A stretch of DNA of 46,998 nt, taken from the NCBI GenBank assembly GCA_902800355.1, contig CADCEE010000016.1, forward strand, positions 1 through 46,998, read 5' to 3'. The notes below the pieces were generated by a model, which saw only the letters and a program-made list of their open reading frames with translations, did not search any database and was not told where the DNA came from. A program made the translations under genes and the position numbers. Positions 40,790 to 46,998 of the stretch are shown in pieces. Position 1 is the stretch's first letter. Each line of letters begins with the position of its first letter. This DNA is from an uncultured Erysipelotrichaceae bacterium. GTDB lineage: Bacteria > Bacillota_I > Bacilli_A > RFN20 > CAG-826.

Positions 40790-43003
40790 ATGAATAAAAA
40801 TAGCACAAGCAAAATCAATGGTGGATATCCTCTACATACCTTTGAGCAACTAGAGGAAAAATATAAAGAGTACATCACGGAAACTAGTGACCTTGAGAAA
40901 ATTAAGGACGCTTATTTATTTGTTTGTGAAAAGCATAAAGGCCAATTTCGAAAAAGTGGTGAACCATATTATCATCACCTTTTAGAAGTGGCTTATATCT
41001 TAGCCTCTTTAAGAACAGGACCAGCAACTATTATTTCTGGTTTATTACACGATGTTGTCGAAGACACTGATGTGACAATCGATGAAATTGAAAAACGCTG
41101 GGGTGAAGAAGTCGCTAAAATTGTTGATGCTTTAACCAAAATCCAAAGATTAAAACTTTCTAAAATTGAAAGTGAAGATTTTGAGGCGGAAGACCACCGT
41201 AAAATCTTTATCGGCATGGCCAAGGACATTCGTGTCATTATCATTAAACTCGCTGATAGATTGCATAATATGCGTACCTTGGATTCTTTGAATCCAGATA
41301 GACAAATTGCCTTATCTAAAGAGACAAGCCAAGTTTTTGTTCCTATTGCTCACCGCTTAGGTTTAGATAATATCAAATGTGAACTTGCTGATCTTTGCTT
41401 AAAATATCTAGAACCAGAAAGATATAAAGAAATCGTCTCTTTACTTGCTCAAAAAGAGAAAAAGTTAAGAAGATCTTTAGATGTCTTCCAAAAGAAACTT
41501 GCGGATATTATTTTTGAACACAATATTCCCTTTGAAATATTCTCGAGAGTGAAATCTATTTCCTCAATTTATGACAAGATATATAAAAAGGGTCATCAAT
41601 TTGATGAAATTTACGATATTCTCGCTTTAAGAATCATTTGTGAAACAGAAATTCAATGTTATGAGATTTTAGGTTTAATTCACCAAACTTATAAACCAGT
41701 GCCAGGCAGATTTAAAGACTATATCGCTATGCCTAAACCAAATATGTATCAATCGTTACATACCACAGTGATTTCTGGTGATGGCAATTTCTATGAAGTT
41801 CAAATCAGAACTAAAGAAATGGATGAAGTTGCTGAAAGTGGTGTTGCTGCTCACTGGGCTTATAAAGAGAAATCTGGATATAATCCAAAAGAAGAACAAA
41901 AAGAAATTGAAAATAAACTTCACTGGTTTAGAGACTTTGTCTCTATTAGTAATGAGGAACAAGCTGACGCTAGCGAATATATGGACACATTAACGCATGA
42001 TATTTTCGATGCCAACGTCTATGTATTTACGCCTAATGGCAAAGTTATTGAATTGATGCAAGGATCAACGCCTGTTGATTTTGCCTATCGTATCCATACC
42101 AAAGTTGGTGATAGCTGTGTTGGAGCGATTGTTAACGAAGTTATGGTTCCACTTAATACCATTTTAAAAACTGGTGATAAAGTGGAGATTAAAACTAGCA
42201 AATCTTCTCCAGGACCAAATGAAGGCTGGTTAGAATTTGTTAAAACAGGATTAGCGAGAAGCCAAATTAAAAAATTCTTAGCGAAGAAAAACGCTGAATT
42301 ATTAAAAGAAGAGAAGATTGCCAAAGGCAAACAATCCGCGATTGATGCTTTTAAAGACCGCGGAGTAGAAGAAGCGGAAATGATGGAACTACTTTCTAGC
42401 GAAAAAGTTCTCAAAGAATTTGAAGTAGAAAGTGTTGATGACTTATTTATCGGAATTTCTAATAGAAAGCCAGTTCCTAGTGCTATCATTAACTTCTTAG
42501 ATATTAAAAAACCAGTTACTTTACCAACAGGTAGAGCGAGAAATAGAACCGGAGAATCAATTCCAGTATATTGCCGTGGAGCGGATAATATCGCTATTTC
42601 CTTAGCAAACTGCTGTACTCCAATTCCAGGAGATAATATTGTTGGTTATGTTACCAAAGGTAAAGGTATTGCGGTGCATAGATCAAATTGTCCAAATATC
42701 GCTAATGAGACTCAAAGGCTTATTGATGTTTATTGGAAAGAAGATATCGAATACGCAACCTATCCAGTTGATGTATCCATCGAAGCTAATGATAGAGCAA
42801 ACTTATTAGTTGATATTATGAACACAATGAGTAGTGCAAAGGTTGTTATTAGTAGCATTCACGCTCAAATTCAAAGACATAACACATCACTAGTGACAGT
42901 AACGATGACAATCTATGTCAGTGATGCGAAAAGATTAAATGATATATTTAATATTATATTAAATATTAGAGGCGTCTATGACGTCAAACGAATAATTCAT
43001 TAA
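40790..43003 (+). CDS. rel: Bifunctional (p)ppGpp synthetase/hydrolase (Rel/RSH)
   Basis: A 737-residue long RSH enzyme. The hydrolase domain keeps the HD motif H87-D88-V-V-E91-D92 and R-L-H-N-M-R-T-L; the synthetase domain has R-x-K-S-I-S-S-I-Y-D-K and the G-loop F-K-D-Y-I-A-M-P-K-P-N-M-Y-Q-S-L-H. TGS (FTPNGKVIELMQGSTPVDFAYRIH), a zinc-finger-like C-C segment (NCCTPIPGD) and a C-terminal ACT domain complete it. Both activities look intact. In Bacillus apt precedes and dtd follows; both are missing. hisS and aspS follow closely. Confidence 0.97.
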   Translation: MNKNSTSKINGGYPLHTFEQLEEKYKEYITETSDLEKIKDAYLFVCEKHKGQFRKSGEPYYHHLLEVAYILASLRTGPATIISGLLHDVVEDTDVTIDEIEKRWGEEVAKIVDALTKIQRLKLSKIESEDFEAEDHRKIFIGMAKDIRVIIIKLADRLHNMRTLDSLNPDRQIALSKETSQVFVPIAHRLGLDNIKCELADLCLKYLEPERYKEIVSLLAQKEKKLRRSLDVFQKKLADIIFEHNIPFEIFSRVKSISSIYDKIYKKGHQFDEIYDILALRIICETEIQCYEILGLIHQTYKPVPGRFKDYIAMPKPNMYQSLHTTVISGDGNFYEVQIRTKEMDEVAESGVAAHWAYKEKSGYNPKEEQKEIENKLHWFRDFVSISNEEQADASEYMDTLTHDIFDANVYVFTPNGKVIELMQGSTPVDFAYRIHTKVGDSCVGAIVNEVMVPLNTILKTGDKVEIKTSKSSPGPNEGWLEFVKTGLARSQIKKFLAKKNAELLKEEKIAKGKQSAIDAFKDRGVEEAEMMELLSSEKVLKEFEVESVDDLFIGISNRKPVPSAIINFLDIKKPVTLPTGRARNRTGESIPVYCRGADNIAISLANCCTPIPGDNIVGYVTKGKGIAVHRSNCPNIANETQRLIDVYWKEDIEYATYPVDVSIEANDRANLLVDIMNTMSSAKVVISSIHAQIQRHNTSLVTVTMTIYVSDAKRLNDIFNIILNIRGVYDVKRIIH

Positions 43004-43023
43004 GGAGGACGGTTGAAAGCTTA

Positions 43024-44247
43024 ATGAAATCAATCGCTGAGATATATGCCTATAAAGGTGTAAGACCTCCGGTTCTAGAATATAATTCAGTATTCGTAAG
43101 AGGAGTTGGAGAATCTAGCGATGTTGTTAGAAAAGAAATGTATACATTTGCTGATAAAGGTGGACGTGATTTAACTCTTCGTCCAGAATTTACCGCAGGT
43201 ATCATGCGTTTAGCAATTCAAAATAAGCTTTACGCTACTAATGAACTCCCATTAAAACTTTATTATCTTGGACCAGTCTTTCGATATGAAAGACCTCAAT
43301 TAGGTAGATATCGTCAATTCAACCAATTTGGTGTCGAATCTATTGGACATAATTCTCCAATGAATGACGTTGAAGTCATTGTTTTAGCTTATACCATCCT
43401 CTCATCCTTAGGATTAGAGAATGTGAAAATCAAAATCAACACCTTAGGTGATGAAGCAAGTAGAAATGCATATAGAACTGCTTTAAAAGAATATTTTGCT
43501 AAATATATCGACAATATGTGTGTTGATTGTAAGAGCAGATTTGAATTAAATCCTTTAAGGATTTTAGACTGTAAAGTTCCTGAAGATCGTCCAATTATTG
43601 ATGGGGCTCCTAAAATTGGCGCATATCTTTCTAAAGAAAGTAAAGAAAGATTTGATGCCGTATTAGAAGCTTTAGAAAGTTTACAAATTCCTTATGAAAT
43701 CGATCAAGGCTTAGTAAGAGGCTTAGATTATTATTCAGAAACAGTCTTTGAGTTCCACTATAAGAGCGCAAAAGGTAATGATTATGGCGCTATTGGAGCA
43801 GGAGGACATTATGGTAGCTTAATGAAAGAATTAGGCGGACCAAATTTACCAGGAGTAGGTTTCTCTTTCGGAATTGAAAGAGTGGTTTCTGTATTAAGCG
43901 ACAATGAATTATTAAATGATGTTGCTTATGAATTAGATGCTTATATTATGCCATTAGATAAATCTTTAGATTTATATGCTCAAGAAGTGGCTGTTATTTT
44001 AAGAAATAGTGGCGGTTATAAAGTTGATGTCTGCTTTGACAACGTCAAACTTGGCAATATGTTCAAACGCGCAACGAATAAGCACGCAAAATACGCGGTT
44101 ATCATCGGCGAAGATGAAGCTAAAGCAGAATCAGTAGTCTTAAAAGATTTAGCTAGCCAAGAACAACAAACTGTAAAAATTGAAAATTTAGTTGATAAAC
44201 TAGATGAATTATATGAATCGTCATATCCTGAGGAGGAAGATAAGTAA
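43024..44247 (+). CDS. hisS: Histidyl-tRNA synthetase, apparently shortened at the N-terminus
   Basis: The 407-residue class II enzyme has motif 1 region R-G-V-G-E...K-E-M-Y-T-F, motif 2 L-Y-Y-L-G-P-V-F-R-Y-E-R-P, the histidine loops (GLVRGLDYYSETVFE; GAGGHYG) and motif 3 G-V-G-F-S-F-G-I-E-R. Compared with E. coli HisRS the first ATG (43024) aligns to about residue 29, so the conserved R-G-x-x-D-x-x-P start is lost. Upstream, TTG-AAA-GCT-TAA (43013) reads L-K-A, which looks like the usual HisRS start (LKAPRGT). The GGAGG lies 4 nt before that TTG but 15 nt before the ATG. A deletion of roughly 20-25 codons is likely, real or by assembly. Confidence 0.9.
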   Translation: MKSIAEIYAYKGVRPPVLEYNSVFVRGVGESSDVVRKEMYTFADKGGRDLTLRPEFTAGIMRLAIQNKLYATNELPLKLYYLGPVFRYERPQLGRYRQFNQFGVESIGHNSPMNDVEVIVLAYTILSSLGLENVKIKINTLGDEASRNAYRTALKEYFAKYIDNMCVDCKSRFELNPLRILDCKVPEDRPIIDGAPKIGAYLSKESKERFDAVLEALESLQIPYEIDQGLVRGLDYYSETVFEFHYKSAKGNDYGAIGAGGHYGSLMKELGGPNLPGVGFSFGIERVVSVLSDNELLNDVAYELDAYIMPLDKSLDLYAQEVAVILRNSGGYKVDVCFDNVKLGNMFKRATNKHAKYAVIIGEDEAKAESVVLKDLASQEQQTVKIENLVDKLDELYESSYPEEEDK

Positions 44248-45980
44248 TGAAAAGAACTTGTTTTAATACCGAATTAAGTGAAAAGAACGTCGGCCAAGAA
44301 GTTACCCTTGTAGGCTGGGTTTCTAAAAGAAGAAACCTTGGTTCTTTGCTTTTTATCGATTTAAGAGATCGTAGCGGAATTATCCAAATAACCGTTAATG
44401 AAGGAGTGGAAGTTCCTGATATTCGTAATGAATATATCATCTCTGTTACTGGCAAAGTTTCTCTAAAAGAGAAACCAAACCCAAATTTAAAGACTGGTAA
44501 AATTGAAGTTATCGCTTCTAAAGTAGAAGTCATTAACACTGCCAAAACCACACCTTTAATCATCGCTGATGAAACCGATGCTTTAGAAGATACAAGACTA
44601 AAATACCGTTATCTCGACTTGCGTCGTCCAGTAATGCAGTCCTATTTAGATATTCGTCACCAAATAAAATTAGCGGTTCATGAATATTTATCTAAAGAAC
44701 ACTTCATAGAAGTGGAAACTCCAATTCTTACCTTATCTACACCTGAAGGCGCTCGTGATTATTTAGTGCCTAGCCGTGTACATCACGGGAAGTTTTATGC
44801 TCTTCCTCAATCACCACAAATCTTTAAGCAATTATTAATGATTGGTGGAGTGGAACGCTATTATCAAATAGCGAGATGCTTTAGAGATGAAGACTTAAGA
44901 GCAGATAGACAACCAGATTTCACCCAAATTGATATTGAAACTAGTTTCCTTGATCAAGATCAATTCCTCACCATGATGGAAGGTTTAATTAAAGAAATCT
45001 TTAAGAAAACTGTTAACTATGATGTGAAATTACCATTAAGAAGACTTCCTTATAAGGAGGCTATGGATAATTATGGTAGTGATAAACCTGATACCAGATT
45101 TGATATTAAACTCCAAGACGTTAAAGAAGTATTCGCTAATAGCGAATTTGGTGGTTTTAAAGATGTTGAAGCCATTAAAGCTATTGTCGTTAATGGCGTT
45201 GCCTCATTAACTTCTAGAAAAGTTATTGATGAATTAACTTTGGAAGCTAAAAAGTTCGGTTTAGGCGGTTTAAGCGTGATTAAAGTGGAGAATGAGGAAT
45301 TAACCGGTTCATTTGTAAAATTCCTTTCAGAAGCTGAAAAGAGCGCCTTAAAAGCAAAATTAGGTTTTGTTAATGATGACATCATTATCATCGCCGCTGG
45401 CAAATATAATCGTGTCTGCCCATTATTAGGCGCATTAAGACTTAAATATGCTAAACAATTAGGTTTAATCAAACCTAATACATATGATTTATTATGGGTA
45501 GTGGACTTCCCGCTTTTTGAAAGAGATGTAGAAAATGGTGCTATCACCTCTACTCACCACCCATTCACTAGACCTAGAGATGAAGATCTTAAATATCTTG
45601 ATAGTGACCCTACTAAGATTCTAAGCTATGCTTACGATATCGTTATTAATGGTTATGAAGCTGGTGGTGGATCTTTAAGAATCTATGATCAAGAAGTTCA
45701 AAAGAAGATTTTCTCAGTTCTTGGATTATCCGATGAAGATATTAAAAGGAAATTCGGCTTCTTCGTGGATGCGTTCCAATATGGAACGCCACCTCATGCT
45801 GGCATGGCCTTTGGTTTAGATAGATTAACCATGATTTTAGGTGGCACTGATAACATCAGAGATGTCATTGCCTTCCCTAAGAATCTTGCAGCGGTCTGTC
45901 CAATGTCTATGGCCCCAAATGTGGTTGATGAAGCGCAGTTAAAAGAGCTAGGAATCGCGGTTACGGATTTCGAGAAATAG
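44247..45980 (+). CDS. aspS: Aspartyl-tRNA synthetase
   Basis: A 577-residue bacterial-type class IIb synthetase: OB-fold anticodon domain (GWVSKRRNLGSLLFIDLRDRSG), motif 1 E-V-E-T-P, motif 2 Y-Q-I-A-R-C-F-R-D-E-D-L-R-A-D-R-Q-P, a GAD insertion domain and motif 3 G-M-A-F-G-L-D-R-L. The ATG overlaps the hisS stop (TAATG) and GAGGAGG precedes it. hisS-aspS pairing is typical of Bacillota. Confidence 0.97.
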   Translation: MKRTCFNTELSEKNVGQEVTLVGWVSKRRNLGSLLFIDLRDRSGIIQITVNEGVEVPDIRNEYIISVTGKVSLKEKPNPNLKTGKIEVIASKVEVINTAKTTPLIIADETDALEDTRLKYRYLDLRRPVMQSYLDIRHQIKLAVHEYLSKEHFIEVETPILTLSTPEGARDYLVPSRVHHGKFYALPQSPQIFKQLLMIGGVERYYQIARCFRDEDLRADRQPDFTQIDIETSFLDQDQFLTMMEGLIKEIFKKTVNYDVKLPLRRLPYKEAMDNYGSDKPDTRFDIKLQDVKEVFANSEFGGFKDVEAIKAIVVNGVASLTSRKVIDELTLEAKKFGLGGLSVIKVENEELTGSFVKFLSEAEKSALKAKLGFVNDDIIIIAAGKYNRVCPLLGALRLKYAKQLGLIKPNTYDLLWVVDFPLFERDVENGAITSTHHPFTRPRDEDLKYLDSDPTKILSYAYDIVINGYEAGGGSLRIYDQEVQKKIFSVLGLSDEDIKRKFGFFVDAFQYGTPPHAGMAFGLDRLTMILGGTDNIRDVIAFPKNLAAVCPMSMAPNVVDEAQLKELGIAVTDFEK

Positions 45981-45985
45981 ATAAA

Positions 45986-46002
45986 TATATACAAAGTATA
46001 TA
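45986..46002. repeat. Perfect 17-nt inverted repeat in the aspS-tkt gap
   Basis: TATATAC-AAA-GTATATA, a 7-bp stem with no T tail, so not a standard terminator. It could be an operator for tkt or a 3' hairpin of aspS mRNA. The rest of the gap (to 46054) shows no clear promoter. Confidence 0.4.
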
Positions 46003-46054
46003 CAACTACTAATTTATTACTAATTAAAAACTATTCATAAATAAGGAGAAAAAT

Positions 46055-46998
46055 ATGAAAGAAATTGACAAATTATCAGTAGCGACAATCAGAAGTTTGT
46101 GCATTGATATGATTAACAAGGCTAATTCTGGTCACCCAGGTATGGCCTTAGGTAGTGCCCCTATAATGTATACATTATTTAGCAAACATTTAGTGGCAGA
46201 CCCAAAAGATCCTGAATGGATTAACCGTGACCGCTTTGTTTTATCAGCAGGACACGCTTCTAGTTTGCTTTACACAATGCTCCACTTAAGTGGATATGAA
46301 CTAAGTTTAGATGATTTAAAGCAATTTAGACAAATCGGTTCATTAACTCCAGGACATCCAGAATATCACTGGACCAAAGGAGTAGATGCCACTAGTGGTC
46401 CTTTAGGACAGGGTATTGCTCAAGCTGTTGGTATGGCTTTAGCGGAAGCCTCTATTGCCGCTAATTATAATGAAGGTAAAAAAATTATGAACCATTACAC
46501 ATATTGTTTATGTGGTGATGGTTGTTTACAAGAAGGTTTATCTCAAGAAGCCATCTCTTTTGCCGGACACCAAAAACTCAATAAATTAATTTTATTCTAT
46601 GACGCCAATCAAGTTACACTTGATGGTGCTTTAGATCTTTCATTCTCTGAAAGTGTGAAAAATAGATTCTTAGCCAGTGAATGGGAAGTTTTAGAAGTCA
46701 AAGACGGTAATGATGTTGATGCTATTGATGAAGCAATTAAAAAAGCTAAAACCTCCAAAGATAAACCAGTGATGATTATGGTTCATACTGTTATTGGCTA
46801 TGGAAGTGCTAAACAAGGAACTTCTAAAGTGCACGGCTCACCTTTAGGTGTGGAAGATGGAAAACATGCTAAAGTTGAAGTTTATGGCTTTGATCATGAA
46901 GACTTCTACGTTCCTGAAGAAGTAAGAAAACATTTTAAAGAAACATTTGGCGCTCGCGGAACAGAGGCTCACGAAAAATATAAAGAAGAATTCAAAGC
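46055..46998 (+). CDS. tkt: Transketolase, N-terminal part (runs off the window)
   Basis: The visible 314 residues hold the thiamine-diphosphate binding domain: ANSGHPGMALG, LSAGHASSLLYTMLHLSGY, TPGHPEYH, TSGPLGQG, and the TPP motif C-G-D-G-C-L-Q-E-G...D-A-N. It transfers two-carbon units in the pentose phosphate pathway, linking glycolysis to ribose-5-phosphate. The frame is open to the last base. ATAAGGAGA supports the start. Confidence 0.96.
   Translation, partial: MKEIDKLSVATIRSLCIDMINKANSGHPGMALGSAPIMYTLFSKHLVADPKDPEWINRDRFVLSAGHASSLLYTMLHLSGYELSLDDLKQFRQIGSLTPGHPEYHWTKGVDATSGPLGQGIAQAVGMALAEASIAANYNEGKKIMNHYTYCLCGDGCLQEGLSQEAISFAGHQKLNKLILFYDANQVTLDGALDLSFSESVKNRFLASEWEVLEVKDGNDVDAIDEAIKKAKTSKDKPVMIMVHTVIGYGSAKQGTSKVHGSPLGVEDGKHAKVEVYGFDHEDFYVPEEVRKHFKETFGARGTEAHEKYKEEFK

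Noticed and set aside
45986-46002. Terminator after aspS
   Set aside because: The inverted repeat lacks a T-run on the plus strand, so it is listed as a repeat only.
1-46998. Mycoplasma genetic code (TGA as Trp)
   Set aside because: radC and ruvB end in TGA at the expected family ends, and all Trp codons checked are TGG.
1-46998. CRISPR array, prophage, toxin-antitoxin pair or tRNA genes
   Set aside because: No spaced repeat array, phage genes, recognisable toxin-antitoxin pair or cloverleaf was seen on either strand.

Overview
The window comes from an AT-rich chromosome that uses the standard bacterial code: TGA ends radC and ruvB, and Trp is TGG. Gene content and order point to the Bacillota, most likely an uncultured, genome-compacted lineage of Bacilli (RF39-, Erysipelotrichia- or Acholeplasma-relative-like; this placement is inference). 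Supporting markers are a valS T-box leader, an rplU leader, the rplU-prp-rpmA-obg block with an L27 that carries the cleavable N-terminal extension, and a tig-lon-engB-valS ... ruvAB-secDF-recJ-rel-hisS-aspS order that is a shortened form of the Bacillus subtilis arrangement. No rRNA, tRNA or CRISPR array was seen.

Layout. 1-1071: start of a leftward gene, a small membrane protein and a Nudix hydrolase. 1249-10388: nitrogen and amino-sugar metabolism: glnA, glmS, a leftward alpha/beta hydrolase, glyA with a membrane protein, then an operon of an XRE-HTH/GlmM fusion, a GlmU-C-like acyltransferase and nagB. 10496-13115: a tyrosine-phosphatase-like protein, a diacylglycerol-kinase-like protein and PlsC (lipid metabolism). 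13094-14575: an intact IS3/IS150-type insertion sequence with 28-bp imperfect ends and a 3-bp target duplication; it sits in the loop of what was the plsC terminator. 14611-16330: leftward ABC exporter. 16468-18358: a membrane protein of unknown role and leftward yggS. 18430-21035: an operon of a large membrane protein, a LemA-like protein and a 40-residue rubredoxin-like protein. 21090-23229: rarA and a helical-repeat protein. 23354-45980: housekeeping block covering protein folding and proteolysis, aminoacyl-tRNA synthetases, ribosomal proteins, recombination, secretion and the stringent response. 46055-end: start of transketolase.

How the genes fit together. GlnA makes the glutamine that GlmS uses to make glucosamine-6-phosphate. 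The GlmM fusion and the acyltransferase carry amino sugar towards UDP-GlcNAc, and NagB runs the reverse catabolic step, so the first 10 kb is one amino-sugar node. Its unusual part is the DNA-binding domain on GlmM, with three similar repeats upstream of its promoter.

The points most worth a second look are: (1) the XRE-GlmM fusion and its upstream repeats; (2) the IS copy that split a bidirectional terminator and replaced the plsC stop codon; (3) a 60-residue peptide gene coupled to radC, behind a 12-bp-arm inverted repeat and two 11-bp direct repeats; (4) a recurring leaderless layout, with the -10 box 6-9 nt before the ATG and no Shine-Dalgarno, at many first genes of transcription units; (5) a broken reading frame in obg and a shortened 5' end of hisS, which are either assembly errors or real lesions in essential genes.
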